A DNA stretch of 46,451 nt from JAAAPF01 sp964481035 (GCA_964481035.1 CAYZSE010000007.1:1-46451); one strand, 5' to 3'; counted from the stretch's first letter, positions 33,877-43,289 are shown. Program-made: numbers and translations. Notes: generated by a model from the letters alone, not told the origin.

Positions 33877-34965
33877 TCAATCGGCGGCGACGAGCAGCAA
33901 ATCCTCGGGATGGACGCCGATCCGGCAGCGCGTGCCGGCCGGCGGATCGCCGCGATCGACGCGATTGACGTTGTAGCGGCTCACCTGCAGCCGCGTGCCG
34001 TCGTCCAGGCGGACGAAGACGAAGCTGAGATCGCCGTAGTAGGCGATCTGCTCGATTTCCGCGTCGACCAGCACCTCGCCCTCGACGGGCGGCACGGAGA
34101 AGTCGAGCCGCAGCTTCTCGGGCCGGACGATGACGACGCCGGTGCGGATCTCCGGCGCCGCGCGGGCCACCTCGACCTCGCCCAAGAGCGGATGGAAGAC
34201 GCGCGCGTGCGCGGCCGCGAGGCCCCGCACCTCGACCTCGAAGGTGTTCATGGTCCCGATGAAGTCGGCGACGAAACGGTGCGTCGGGTTCTCGTAGAGG
34301 GTCCGCGGATCGGCCACCTGCAGCACCCGTCCCTGATCCATCACCGCGATGCGGTCGGCCATCGACAAAGCCTCCTCCTGGTCGTGGGTGACCATGACGA
34401 AGGTGATCCCGACCTCGTGCTGCAAGCGTACGAGCTCCAGCTGCATGTCCTCCCTGAGCTTCTTGTCGAGCGCCGAGAGGGGCTCGTCGAGGAGCAGCAC
34501 CTTGGGCCGCTTGACGAGCGCCCGGGCGAGCGCCACGCGCTGCCGCTGACCGCCCGAGAGCTGGTCCGGGCGCCGGCCGGCGAAGTCCTCGAGACGGACC
34601 ATGGCGAGCGCCTCGGCGACCCGCGCGCCGCTCTCGGCGCCCGGCGTTCCCGCCACCTTGAGGCCGTAGGCGACGTTCTCCTCGACGCTCATGTGCGGGA
34701 ATACCGCGTAGGACTGGAAGACCATGTTGACCGGCCGGCGGTTGGGCGGCACCCGGGTCATCTCCTCGCCGTCGATGGCGATGCCGCCGGCCGTCGGGAT
34801 CTCGAAGCCGGCCAGCATCCGCAACAGCGTGGTCTTGCCGCAGCCCGACGGCCCCAGGAGCGCGAAGAACTCGTTCCTGGCGATCGTCAGCGAGACGTTG
34901 TCGACCGCGGTGAAGGAGCCGAAGCACTTGCTGACGCCGTCGATCTCGACAATGGGCTCGGCCAT
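33877..34965 (-). CDS. potA: Polyamine ABC transporter ATP-binding protein
   Basis: The ATPase of a spermidine/putrescine-type importer, 362 residues. It has Walker A (LGPSGCGKTT), the Q-loop region VFQSYAVFPHMSV, the signature LSGGQRQRVALARALVKRP, Walker B LLLDEPLSALD and the switch His (MVTHDQEEA). A C-terminal TOBE-type regulatory region follows. Last gene of a four-gene operon, 4 bases after the permease gene. Confidence 0.94.
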   Translation of the reverse strand: MAEPIVEIDGVSKCFGSFTAVDNVSLTIARNEFFALLGPSGCGKTTLLRMLAGFEIPTAGGIAIDGEEMTRVPPNRRPVNMVFQSYAVFPHMSVEENVAYGLKVAGTPGAESGARVAEALAMVRLEDFAGRRPDQLSGGQRQRVALARALVKRPKVLLLDEPLSALDKKLREDMQLELVRLQHEVGITFVMVTHDQEEALSMADRIAVMDQGRVLQVADPRTLYENPTHRFVADFIGTMNTFEVEVRGLAAAHARVFHPLLGEVEVARAAPEIRTGVVIVRPEKLRLDFSVPPVEGEVLVDAEIEQIAYYGDLSFVFVRLDDGTRLQVSRYNVNRVDRGDPPAGTRCRIGVHPEDLLLVAAD

Positions 34966-34969
34966 CGGC

Positions 34970-35803
34970 TCAGGCTCCCGTCCTGGTCGGCGACTGCAGC
35001 CGCAGGGCGACGACGGTCAAGACGACGGTGAGGAGGATCAGCACGGTCGAGGCGGCGTTGACCTCGGGCGTCGCGCCGAAGCGGACCATCGAGTAGACCT
35101 TGACCGGGAAGGTCAGCGTGTCCGGCCCGCTGGTGAAGAAGGTGATGACGAAGTCGTCGAGCGACAGGGTCATCGCCAAAAGCCCGCCGGCGACGAGGCC
35201 GGGGCGCATGAACGGCAGCGTCACGTAGCGGAAGGTCTGCCACTCCGAGGCGCCGAGATCGCGCGACGCCTCCTCCTGCGCCGAATCGAGCCCGGCGAGC
35301 CGGGCGCGGACGACGATGGCGACGAAGGGAAAGCTGAAGGCGACGTGCCCGGCGACGATGTTGGCGAGGCTTGCGGGCCACGGCAGGTTCTGCGGCCAGC
35401 CGACCTCGGCGAAGAAGACCAGGAGCGCCACGCCCATGCAGATCTCGGGCACGACGATCGGCAGGGTGTTGGCGGCCTCGACGGCGGACTTGCCGCGAAA
35501 GCGGTAGCGGTGCAGCGCGAGCGCCAAGAGGCCGCCGAGGACGACCGAGATGAGGGTCGAGATCAGGGCGATGACCAGGCTGTTGGCGAACGCCTCGATC
35601 AACGTCACGTTCTGCGCCGCCTTGCCGTAATATTCGAGGGTGAAGCCGCGCCAGACGATGTTCCGGCGGCTGTCGTTGAAGCTGAAGAGGATCAAGATGA
35701 CGATCGGCGCGTAGAGGAAGAGGAAGGTCAGCGCGAGCCACAGGCGCAACCACCAGCGCCTCGTGTAGTCGAGGGGGCCGGGCGGAGCCCATCGGCTAAG
35801 CAT
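34970..35803 (-). CDS. potC: Polyamine ABC transporter permease (PotC/PotI type)
   Basis: A 277-residue inner-membrane permease with about six helices. It begins with a helix near residues 17-37 (LALTFLFLYAPIVILILFSF), which is followed by FNDSRRNIVWRGFTLEYYGK. The EAA cytoplasmic loop reads EEASRDLGASEWQTFRYVTLPF, as in PotC/PotI. It overlaps the other permease gene by 8 bases. Confidence 0.93.
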   Translation of the reverse strand: MLSRWAPPGPLDYTRRWWLRLWLALTFLFLYAPIVILILFSFNDSRRNIVWRGFTLEYYGKAAQNVTLIEAFANSLVIALISTLISVVLGGLLALALHRYRFRGKSAVEAANTLPIVVPEICMGVALLVFFAEVGWPQNLPWPASLANIVAGHVAFSFPFVAIVVRARLAGLDSAQEEASRDLGASEWQTFRYVTLPFMRPGLVAGGLLAMTLSLDDFVITFFTSGPDTLTFPVKVYSMVRFGATPEVNAASTVLILLTVVLTVVALRLQSPTRTGA

Positions 35804-36704
35804 CTATCGGCTTTCGGTTGGCGAGCCAGGCGCGCAACAGCAACAGCGCGAAGGTTACGTAGAGGAGGAGGAACGACATCGCCGCGCCGAGCGGCCAGTT
35901 GTTGGCGCTCTTGAATTGCCGCTCGATGACGTTGCCCAAGAGCAGACTGTTCGGCCCGCCCAGGAGATCGGAGATGAGGAAGGTCCCCATGGCCGGAATG
36001 AAGACGAGCATGAGGCCCGAGACGATTCCCGGCCGCGCCAGGGGGACAACGATCCGAAAGAAAGTGGCGAGCTGGCTGGCGCCGAGATCGAGGCTCGCCT
36101 CCAGCAAGGACCGGTCGAGACGCTCGAGCGAGGCGTACAGCGGCAGGACCATGAAAGGGAGGTAGACGTAGACGATGCCGAAGACGACGGCGGTGTTGTT
36201 GTAGAGGAGGTCGAAGCCCTCGAACCGTTCACCGAACAACCCGGCGAGCCCGACGGGCGTCAAGAGCAGCCGTGCCGCCTCCCACAACCCCTCCAGCGAC
36301 CAGTTGAGGTAGCCGTTGCCGCGCAGCACCGCCATCATCGCGTAGGTGCGGATGAGCATGTTGGTCCAGAACGGCAGGATCACCAGCAAGAGGAGCAGCG
36401 GCTTCCAGCGTTCGCCCGCGAAGGAGATGGCGAACGCCACCGGCAACGCCACCACCAGGACGATCGCCGTGGCGATGCCGCCGATCCACAAGGATTTGAA
36501 GAAGAGGCCGAGATAGATGGGATCGAGGGCGGCGCGGTAGTTCGCGAACGTCCAGTTGTAGACAATATCGACCGGGCCCGCCCGCTCGCCGAAGCTCATC
36601 GCCCAGATGTAGCCGAGCGGGACCAGGAAGAAGCCGAGAAGCCACAGACACGCGGGCAGAACCAGAATGAAGAAGGCGGCGGGATGATCGCGCCAGCTCT
36701 GCAC
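35796..36704 (-). CDS. potB: Polyamine ABC transporter permease (PotB/PotH type)
   Basis: A 302-residue inner-membrane permease with about six helices. Typical features are LPFWTNMLIRTYAMMAVLRGNG and the EAA loop EASLDLGASQLATFFRIVVPLARPG. It pairs with the PotC-type permease. The start is GTG 36702-36704 with a GAGGGGG site ahead of it, 27 bases after the binding-protein gene. Confidence 0.92.
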   Translation of the reverse strand: MQSWRDHPAAFFILVLPACLWLLGFFLVPLGYIWAMSFGERAGPVDIVYNWTFANYRAALDPIYLGLFFKSLWIGGIATAIVLVVALPVAFAISFAGERWKPLLLLLVILPFWTNMLIRTYAMMAVLRGNGYLNWSLEGLWEAARLLLTPVGLAGLFGERFEGFDLLYNNTAVVFGIVYVYLPFMVLPLYASLERLDRSLLEASLDLGASQLATFFRIVVPLARPGIVSGLMLVFIPAMGTFLISDLLGGPNSLLLGNVIERQFKSANNWPLGAAMSFLLLYVTFALLLLRAWLANRKPIDA

Positions 36705-36731
36705 CTCGGGCGGCCCCCTCGGCGCCGGCCG

Positions 36732-37796
36732 CTAGGCGGCCAGCACGCGGGTCATGGCGTCGTCGCGCATTTGCTGCACGTCCTCGCCCTGGTAGCGCGA
36801 GAACTCGCAGCGCGCGAGCACCGCGTCGGGCGGGTAGATCGACGGATTGTCGCGAATGTGCTCCGGCAACAGCGCCTTGGCCGCGACATTGGGGGTCGGA
36901 TAGAGCACCCATTCGGCGATCCGCGCCTTCACCTCGGGCTGCAGCAGATAGCTGATGAACTCGTGCGCCTCCTCCGGGTGCGGCGCGCCGGTCGGGATGC
37001 ACATGCAGTCCTCCCAGATCTGCGAGCCCTCCTCCGGCACGACGTAGGCGAGATCGTCGTCCTCCTCCATTACCTGCAGGATGTCGCCGTTGTACTCGAG
37101 GCAGACGTCCACTTCGTCGGCGAGCAGCAAGTCCTGGCCGGTATCGGGCGCGAACTGCTTGATGCGCGGCTTGGCGGCGATCAGCAGCGCCACCGCCTCC
37201 TCCAGCTTGTCGGGCTCGGTCGCGTTGAGGGAGTAGCCGAGATACTTGAGCGCGGCCTCGAGCGAATCCTTGCTCTGCAGGAGCGCGATCCGGCCGGCAT
37301 GCGTCTCGTCGGTGAACAGCGCGCTCCAGCTCGTCGGCTGCGCGACGGAGCTCCGGTAGCCGATGCCCAAGGTGCCCCAGAAATACGGGACCGTGTAAAC
37401 GCGGCCCGGATCGTGTGGCGGATCACGAAAGGCCTCGCCGATGTTGTCGAGGCCCTCGAGGCGGCTGTTGTCGAGCGGGACCAGCATGTCCGCGGCGATC
37501 ATCCGCCCGACCCAGTCGTTCGAGGGGAAAATGAGGTCGTAGCCCGGATTGCCGGCGCGCAGCTTGGCGAACAGCTCGTCGTTGGAGCCGTAGAGCTCGT
37601 ACTGGACCCGCACGCCCGCGGCACGCTCGAACTCGGGGATGGTCGCGTCGTCGATGTAGCTGTCCCAATTGAAGATGACCAGGCGGCGGTCCTGGGCCAC
37701 AACCGGGCGCGGCAGGAACGGCACGACGGCCGCGACCGTGAGCCCGGAACGCAGGAGGCGGCGACGCGTGAAGACGCGGGACGGCAGGCGGGTCAT
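36732..37796 (-). CDS. potF: Periplasmic polyamine-binding protein
   Basis: The substrate-binding protein of the importer, 354 residues. The leader has a twin-arginine pattern (TRRRLLRSG) followed by a hydrophobic stretch ending PVVAQ, so export may use Tat. The mature start VIFNWDSYIDDATIPEFERA and the segment FPSNDWVGRMI match the PotD/PotF family. Specific ligand (putrescine, spermidine or another cation) is not determinable by eye. First gene of the operon. Confidence 0.92.
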   Translation of the reverse strand: MTRLPSRVFTRRRLLRSGLTVAAVVPFLPRPVVAQDRRLVIFNWDSYIDDATIPEFERAAGVRVQYELYGSNDELFAKLRAGNPGYDLIFPSNDWVGRMIAADMLVPLDNSRLEGLDNIGEAFRDPPHDPGRVYTVPYFWGTLGIGYRSSVAQPTSWSALFTDETHAGRIALLQSKDSLEAALKYLGYSLNATEPDKLEEAVALLIAAKPRIKQFAPDTGQDLLLADEVDVCLEYNGDILQVMEEDDDLAYVVPEEGSQIWEDCMCIPTGAPHPEEAHEFISYLLQPEVKARIAEWVLYPTPNVAAKALLPEHIRDNPSIYPPDAVLARCEFSRYQGEDVQQMRDDAMTRVLAA

Positions 37797-37883
37797 CGGC
37801 GGCTCTCCCAGGCCAATCGTCGGTGGGCCAATCTTTGGCGGGACGGGCGGACACGGCGGTCCGGTGGCGCGACATCGCGCGTC

Positions 37884-37911
37884 CTTCTAACGGGAGACCC
37901 TAGAATTGCAA
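37884..37911 (-). promoter_or_regulatory. Candidate promoter of the polyamine transport operon
   Basis: On the minus strand TTGCAA (37906-37911) and TAGAAG (37884-37889) are 16 bases apart, about 90 bases upstream of potF. Each matches four of six consensus positions; support is weak. Confidence 0.25.
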
Positions 37912-37943
37912 GGTGACAGCACGGCGGTGGAACGCGACGCGGC

Positions 37944-39203
37944 GTGACCACGCTCGTCCCCGACTGGCTTCTTGCGGGCGAGCCCGAACGCGACCTGATC
38001 GTCGTCGCCGCGGCGGCGCTGGTCGCCGGGCTCGTCCTCGGTATGGCCTTCGGTGTCCGTCTCGGCCGCGTGCGTGAGCGCGAGGTTCAGCGCTACGCCC
38101 GGCGGCTGTTCGAGGCGAGCGAGGACCGCCATCGCATGGCGACCGAGGCGATGCTGGAGCGGGCGCGGGCGGCCTTCGGCGAGCTTTCGCTCGAGGCGCT
38201 GGGCCGCTCCGGCGAGCGCCTGCTCGATCTGGCCGACGCCCGCCTCGGCGCCGAGCGCGACCGCCAGGCGGCGATGCTCGAGCACAAGAAGGAGACGATC
38301 GACCGTGAGCTCGACCGGGTGAGCCTCGAGCTCGAGCGCGTGCGCCAGCTGGTGACCGGGCTCGAGCGCGAGCGCGCCCGCGGCCTCGGCTCGATCACCG
38401 CCCAGCTCGAACTCGCCCACAAGGCCACGAGCGATCTCGCCCGCACGACCCAGAGCCTGGAGCACACGCTCAAGAACGCCCCCAAGCGCGGCCAGTGGGG
38501 CGAGCGGCTCGCCGAGGACCTGCTGCGCCAGGCGGGCTTCGTCGAAGGCGCCTCCTATCTCCGCCAAGCGACCCGCGACGACGGTGGCCGGCCGGATTTC
38601 ACCTTTCTCCTGCCGCGCGGCCGGCGCCTGCACATGGACGTGAAGTTCCCGCTCGAGAACTACCTCCGTCTCACGGCCACCCGGGACGAGACCGAGCGCA
38701 CGCGCTTCGAGCGGGCCTTTCTCAACGACGTGCGCGGCAAGGTGAAGGAGCTCGCCGGCCGCGGCTATGGCGCAGGCGAAGATACCGTCGACTACGTCTT
38801 GATGTTCATCCCGAGCGAACCGCTCGCCGGCTTCGTGTTCGAGCGGCGCCCGGAGATCGTCGACGAGGCGCTCGCCCAGAAGGTCGTGCCGTGCGCCCCG
38901 GCGAGCCTCTTTGCCGTGCTGGCGGTCGTCCGCCAGGCCGTCGACAACTTCGTCCTGGCCGAGGCCGCCGACGAACTCTTGCAGCAGATGGCTCGGTTCA
39001 GCGGCGAGTGGGACGCGTTCAAGGGCGAGCTCGCCCGGCTGGGTCGCAAGCTGGAGGAGGCCCAAGCGCTGTTCGAGGGCCTGCGGGGCCCGCGTACGCG
39101 AGCGCTGGAACGGCCGCTCGCCCGGCTCGCCGAGCTCAAGCGCGAGGCGCCCTCAGAGCGCCGCCGGGACGGCCGCTCCGGTGAGGCCGCTGACGACGGT
39201 TGA
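37944..39203 (+). CDS. rmuC: DNA recombination protein RmuC family
   Basis: A 419-residue RmuC-type protein. A membrane helix (about 20-36) is followed by a long coiled coil rich in Arg/Glu/Leu (about 45-165). The nuclease-like core has KRGQWGERLAEDLLRQAGF, GRPDFTFLLP and MDVKFPLENYLR, a PD-(D/E)xK-like arrangement. RmuC limits certain DNA rearrangements in E. coli; the exact biochemistry is not established. The start is GTG 37944. The 3' end overlaps the convergent anti-sigma-like gene by 51 bases. Confidence 0.92.
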   Translation: MTTLVPDWLLAGEPERDLIVVAAAALVAGLVLGMAFGVRLGRVREREVQRYARRLFEASEDRHRMATEAMLERARAAFGELSLEALGRSGERLLDLADARLGAERDRQAAMLEHKKETIDRELDRVSLELERVRQLVTGLERERARGLGSITAQLELAHKATSDLARTTQSLEHTLKNAPKRGQWGERLAEDLLRQAGFVEGASYLRQATRDDGGRPDFTFLLPRGRRLHMDVKFPLENYLRLTATRDETERTRFERAFLNDVRGKVKELAGRGYGAGEDTVDYVLMFIPSEPLAGFVFERRPEIVDEALAQKVVPCAPASLFAVLAVVRQAVDNFVLAEAADELLQQMARFSGEWDAFKGELARLGRKLEEAQALFEGLRGPRTRALERPLARLAELKREAPSERRRDGRSGEAADDG

Positions 39204-39962
39204 GCCGGCACTCGTTCCCTCGGGTGCGATGACCACGAGGCGCCAGTCTCCGAAGGAAGTGGTGGTGGCCTCGAGACCGCCCGCCCGGTGCGGCCGGCGG
39301 GCGGTGTCGCCGTGCGTGGCGTCGTGCAGATGAACGGCGACGCGCCCGTCCGGCGTCCGCAGCGCCAACCCGCCGACACGCCGCTCGGCGTAGTAGGCGA
39401 GGAAGGCGCCTTCGAGGGTGATGCTGTCGGCCAAGCCAAAGGGCGGGACCGAAGGCAGGCCGCGAGCGCCGAGCCAGCGGAGCGCCGCGTCCAGATCCTC
39501 CGTCTCGAGGTCGACGCGCCCGCCGCCGGCGAGCCGTGTCGCTTCGACCGCGAGCGCCTCGTCGAGCCAACGGGCGCGCGGCTCGGGCGTCGACGCGAGC
39601 GGCAGCGCGAGCGCGACCAGCGCCGCCCCGGCCAGCAGGAAGCCCAAGGCCCCCCAGGGTCTGCGGCGCGGCGGCAGCCGTCGCAGCGCGGGCGTGCGCG
39701 ACACCGGGGTCCGCGATTCCGGGCCGACGCGCGGGCCGGCGCGCTCTGGTGCCGGCGGCGGTGGTGCCAGGCGCTCCCAGTCGGGCCCGTCGGCGCAGGC
39801 GAGCGTTCGCTCCACGCTCTCCGCGAAAGCGCTCATGGCGTCGACCTTGGCGCGGCAGACGCGGCAGGCGCGCAGATGTTGGCGCAAGGCCATCCGCTCG
39901 AAGCCGCTCAGACGACCATCGAGGTTGGCTTCCAGCAGTCGGTCGACCTGTCGGCAGTCCAA
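39153..39962 (-). CDS. Membrane zinc-finger (anti-sigma-like) protein
   Basis: A 269-residue protein beginning MDCRQVDRLLEANLDGRLSG, with the zinc-binding HLRACRVC (H-x3-C-x2-C) pattern of anti-sigma factors near residue 32. A proline-rich stretch is followed by one membrane helix (about 115-135, GALGFLLAGAALVALALPLA) and a C-terminal region, presumably periplasmic. The start is TTG 39960-39962, supported by GGGAGG five bases upstream; no ATG or GTG is nearby. No sigma factor gene is adjacent, so its partner is unknown. Much longer open sequence upstream in frame lies antisense to the EF-G-like gene. Confidence 0.75.
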   Translation of the reverse strand: MDCRQVDRLLEANLDGRLSGFERMALRQHLRACRVCRAKVDAMSAFAESVERTLACADGPDWERLAPPPPAPERAGPRVGPESRTPVSRTPALRRLPPRRRPWGALGFLLAGAALVALALPLASTPEPRARWLDEALAVEATRLAGGGRVDLETEDLDAALRWLGARGLPSVPPFGLADSITLEGAFLAYYAERRVGGLALRTPDGRVAVHLHDATHGDTARRPHRAGGLEATTTSFGDWRLVVIAPEGTSAGSTVVSGLTGAAVPAAL

Positions 39963-40139
39963 GGCACCCTCCCGCGCCCGCTCGCCGTCCAGAAGACACC
40001 CCAAAAGGCGAAGGTCCGCAAGGGCCGAGCAAGCTTGCGCGCCCTTGAAGAGCGCGGCACCCTGTCGGGCCTGCCTGCCGCGACCTCGAGGCAGCCGAGG
40101 CGCCGGCGGTGCGCGAGGCTTCTGTTGGGGAGGTGGGAG

Positions 40140-42158
40140 ATGGACGGTCCGGCGCGAACGCAGAACGTGGCGGTGGTGGGAACGGCGGGCAGCGGCAAGA
40201 CGACGCTCGTCGAGAGCCTGGCCCACGTCGCCGGCGCCATCCCGCGACGTGGCCGTGCCGGCGAAGGGTTCGTGCTCGGCGACGCCACCGCCGAAGCGAA
40301 GGCGCGGCAGATGACCACCGAGATCGGCGTCGCCAGCTTCGCGCACGACGACCTCGCCCTCACCTTCATCGACACGCCGGGCTCGGTCGAGCTCGCGCAA
40401 GAGGCCCGCAACGTCCTGCCGGGCGTCGATCTGGCGTTGGTCGTCGTCGAGCCGCTGGCCGAGCGGATGGTGGCGGCGGCGCCGCTTCTCCACCTCCTCG
40501 ACCAGCTCGGCGTCCCGCACCTCGTCTTCGTCAACAAGATGGACCGCTCGGATCAGCCCTACCGCGACCTCTTGGACGCGCTCCGCCTGATCAGCCAGCG
40601 CCCGGTGGTGCCGCACCAATACGCGATCGGGCGGGGCGAGAGCTTGGTCGGCTATGTGGACCTCTTGACCGAGCAGGCCTTCGGCTACCATCCGGGCGAG
40701 CCGTCGTCGGCGATCTTGCTCCCGGAGGACTACCGCGAGCGCGAGCAGCAGGCCCGCGCCGAGATGCTGGAGACGCTCGCCGACTTCGACGACGACCTCC
40801 TCGAGGCGCTGCTCGAGGATCAGGAGCCGCCCGCGGAGCAGGTTCTCCGCGACCTGCAGAAGACGCTCGGCGCCGACCAGGTGGTGCCGGTGTTCATGGG
40901 CGTCGCCGAGCAGGACATGGGCGTGCGGCGCCTTCTCGAGGCGTTGCATCGCGAGGCGCCCACGGCGGAGACCAGCGCCGCGCGCGTCGGCCTCGACGGT
41001 GCCGGGCCGGCGGTGGTGCAGGTCCTCAAGACCGTGCACCAGCCGCATGCCGGCAAACTGTCGATCGTTCGGGTCTGGCGCGGCCCGCTCAAGGACGGCA
41101 CGACGCTGGGCGGCCAACGGCTCTCGGGCATCGTGCGGCTGTTCGGCGCCGAGCAGCGGAGCGTGAGCGAGGCCCAGTCGGGCCAGATCGTGGGGCTCGG
41201 CCGTCTCGACCAGGCGGCGACCGGCGACACCCTCGCCGCCGATGCGGACACGCCGGAGCTGCCGCGGCCGGGAACGCTGGCACCCATGTATGCGCTGGCC
41301 ATCCGGCCCACCAACCGCAGCGACGACGTCAAGCTCTCGGCGGCGCTCGCCAAGCTCACCGACGAGGACCCGAGCCTCGAGGTCGTGCAGGACCCGGAGC
41401 TGCGCCAGACGCTGGTCTGGGGCCAGGGCGACGTCCATGTCCGGCTCGCCTTGGAGCGCCTCGCCCACAAGCACAAGCTCGCGGTCGAGACCTTCCGCCC
41501 GGCGACGCCCTATCGCGAGACCATCCGCAAGCCCGCCTCGGCGCACGGTCGCCACAAGAAGCAGTCCGGCGGCCACGGCCAGTTCGGCGACGTCAAGATC
41601 GACATCCGCCCGCAAGCCCGCGGCGAGGGCTTTCTGTTCGAGAACCGGATCGTCGGCGGCGCCGTGCCGAAGCAGTACATCCCCGCGGTCGAGCAGGGTG
41701 CGCGCGAGTTCTTCGACAAGGGCGTCTTCGGCTTTCCCGTGGTCGACGTGGCGGTGACCTTGACGGACGGGCAGTTCCACACGGTCGACAGCTCCGAGAT
41801 GGCCTTCAAGATGGCCGTCGCCCTCGCCCTCAAGGAGGGGCTGCCGCGGTGCGCGCCGGTCCTGCTCGAGCCGATCAACGAGGTCACCGTCTCGGTGCCG
41901 ACCGAGCACACCTCGAAGGTGCTCCAGCTCGTCACCCAGAAGCGCGGCCAGATCCTGGGGTTCGAGCCCAAAGGCGACTGGCCCGGCTGGGACGAGGTCA
42001 AGGTGCAGCTGCCGCACGCGGAGATGACCGATCTCGTCATCAACCTCCGCTCGCAGACCCAAGGCGTCGGCTTTTTCGAGTGGCGGCGCGATCGGCTGGA
42101 CATCGTCCCCGACAAGCTCGCCGAGGACGTGGTGGCGCGGCAGGCGGCGGCGGCCTGA
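40140..42158 (+). CDS. Elongation factor G-like translational GTPase (paralogue)
   Basis: A 672-residue EF-G-family protein. The P-loop reads GTAGSGKTT instead of the usual AHIDAGKTT. G3 is DTPG and G4 is NKMDR. The switch I RGITI motif is replaced by TTEIGVAS. Domains II to V follow in normal order; domain IV includes KKQSGGHGQFGDVKIDI and EFFDKGVFGFPVVDV, and domain V ends in FFEWRRDRLDIVPDKLAE. It is therefore a divergent paralogue, not the main translocase. A strong GGGGAGG site precedes ATG 40140. Translation, recycling or another ribosome-linked role is possible. Confidence 0.9.
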   Translation: MDGPARTQNVAVVGTAGSGKTTLVESLAHVAGAIPRRGRAGEGFVLGDATAEAKARQMTTEIGVASFAHDDLALTFIDTPGSVELAQEARNVLPGVDLALVVVEPLAERMVAAAPLLHLLDQLGVPHLVFVNKMDRSDQPYRDLLDALRLISQRPVVPHQYAIGRGESLVGYVDLLTEQAFGYHPGEPSSAILLPEDYREREQQARAEMLETLADFDDDLLEALLEDQEPPAEQVLRDLQKTLGADQVVPVFMGVAEQDMGVRRLLEALHREAPTAETSAARVGLDGAGPAVVQVLKTVHQPHAGKLSIVRVWRGPLKDGTTLGGQRLSGIVRLFGAEQRSVSEAQSGQIVGLGRLDQAATGDTLAADADTPELPRPGTLAPMYALAIRPTNRSDDVKLSAALAKLTDEDPSLEVVQDPELRQTLVWGQGDVHVRLALERLAHKHKLAVETFRPATPYRETIRKPASAHGRHKKQSGGHGQFGDVKIDIRPQARGEGFLFENRIVGGAVPKQYIPAVEQGAREFFDKGVFGFPVVDVAVTLTDGQFHTVDSSEMAFKMAVALALKEGLPRCAPVLLEPINEVTVSVPTEHTSKVLQLVTQKRGQILGFEPKGDWPGWDEVKVQLPHAEMTDLVINLRSQTQGVGFFEWRRDRLDIVPDKLAEDVVARQAAAA

Positions 42159-42289
42159 CGCCGAGGACGCGGGCACGGCTCGGCTGGGCCACGAGGAACA
42201 TGCGCCTTGGTCCAGTGGCCGCGATCCGCCACCCGGCTTATGCTACACTAAGGTCGGTTGCTTGAAGCCGAACGACAGGGAATGCCGCG

Positions 42290-42781
42290 GTGAGCCGCCA
42301 GATCGTGCCGATCGCCGAAGAGGCGTGGGAACGCCTCCTCGAGTTGAACAATCGCCACACCACCGAGACGTCGCCGCTGGGTGTCGAGTCTTGGGCAAGG
42401 CTCGTCGAGCACGCTTTCTGGGCGGTCATGGTCGATGACGCGACGGGCTTTCTGATCGCCCTCGACCAGGGCGCGCCCTACGCCAACCCCAACCACGGCT
42501 GGTTTCGAGCGCGCTACGACCGGTTCGTCTACGTCGACCGCGTCGTCGTCGATCAGGCCGTGCGGCGCCAGGGGCTCGCTCGGCGGCTCTACGACAACCT
42601 GTTCGCGCACGCCCGCGAGGTCGGCCACGACGTCGTCACGTGCGAAATCAACGCCGAACCCGCCAATTCCGCCTCGGCCGTGATGCACGCTGCGCTGGGC
42701 TTTCGCGAGGTCGGCAGCGCCACCTTCCCCGAGACGGGCAAGCGGGTGCGCTACATGGCGAAGGCGCTCGGCGACGCCTGA
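42290..42781 (+). CDS. GNAT family N-acetyltransferase
   Basis: A 163-residue GNAT-fold protein. The core VYVDRVVVDQAVRRQGLARRLYDNLFAHA carries the acetyl-CoA pyrophosphate loop (R-R-x-G-x-A). The segment EINAEPANSASAVMHAALGFREVG is the usual final motif. The substrate is unknown. The start is GTG 42290 with AGGGA upstream. Confidence 0.87.
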   Translation: MSRQIVPIAEEAWERLLELNNRHTTETSPLGVESWARLVEHAFWAVMVDDATGFLIALDQGAPYANPNHGWFRARYDRFVYVDRVVVDQAVRRQGLARRLYDNLFAHAREVGHDVVTCEINAEPANSASAVMHAALGFREVGSATFPETGKRVRYMAKALGDA

Positions 42782-42894
42782 CGGCGCCGAATACACGCTG
42801 CCCGCGTTGCGGCGGGTCGCTGGCCCGAGGCGGACCTCCGGTCGGCCGGCGAGGTCCCCGCCCCCAGCGGCGTCATTCGCCGCCGAGGCGAGCT

Positions 42895-43278
42895 TCAGCG
42901 CGCCGGCATGGCGACGACGGCCGCGGCGACCCGGCGGCCCTCGGCGACGAGAACATTGTAGGTCCGACACGCCGCGGGCGTGTTCATGATCTCCACGCCC
43001 AGGCCCGCCTCGCGCAGCTGCCGGCGCCGCGGCGGCGGCAGCTGCGCGGGTTGCGTGCCCGTACCGATGAGAAGGATGTCGATGTCGCGGGCCAGCGCGA
43101 GCAGCGGCTCCGTCGCCGTGTCGTCCAAGCCCGCCACGTCCTGGACCGGCCAGGGCTCGAAGCGCTCGGCCCAGATCAGCATCGAGCCCGCCACCTCGGC
43201 GCCCGCCACCTTGAAGGTGCCGGCGCCGTAGCCCTCGACCGTGAGCCGCTCGCCGGCGTTCAAGGGCACGAATTCCAT
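42895..43278 (-). CDS. Mth938-like (DUF498/NDUFAF3-type) protein
   Basis: A 127-residue protein of the Mth938-like family. Typical segments are GYGAGTFKVAGAEVAGSMLIW, DIDILLIGTGTQPAQLPP and VEIMNTPAACRTYNVLVAEGR. Its mitochondrial relative NDUFAF3 assists complex I assembly; the bacterial role is unknown. It sits 11 bases after secF, a linkage conserved in Alphaproteobacteria. Confidence 0.92.
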   Translation of the reverse strand: MEFVPLNAGERLTVEGYGAGTFKVAGAEVAGSMLIWAERFEPWPVQDVAGLDDTATEPLLALARDIDILLIGTGTQPAQLPPPRRRQLREAGLGVEIMNTPAACRTYNVLVAEGRRVAAAVVAMPAR

Positions 43279-43289
43279 GGCCCTTCTCC

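Noticed and set aside
39963..42176. Minus-strand upstream extension of the anti-sigma-like frame
   Set aside because: It is antisense to the EF-G-like gene; only the part from the TTG at 39960-39962 has a ribosome-binding site and domain similarity.
42220..42260. Promoter with TATGCT/TACACT ahead of the GNAT gene
   Set aside because: Plausible -10 sequences exist, but no -35 element at 16-18 bases could be found.
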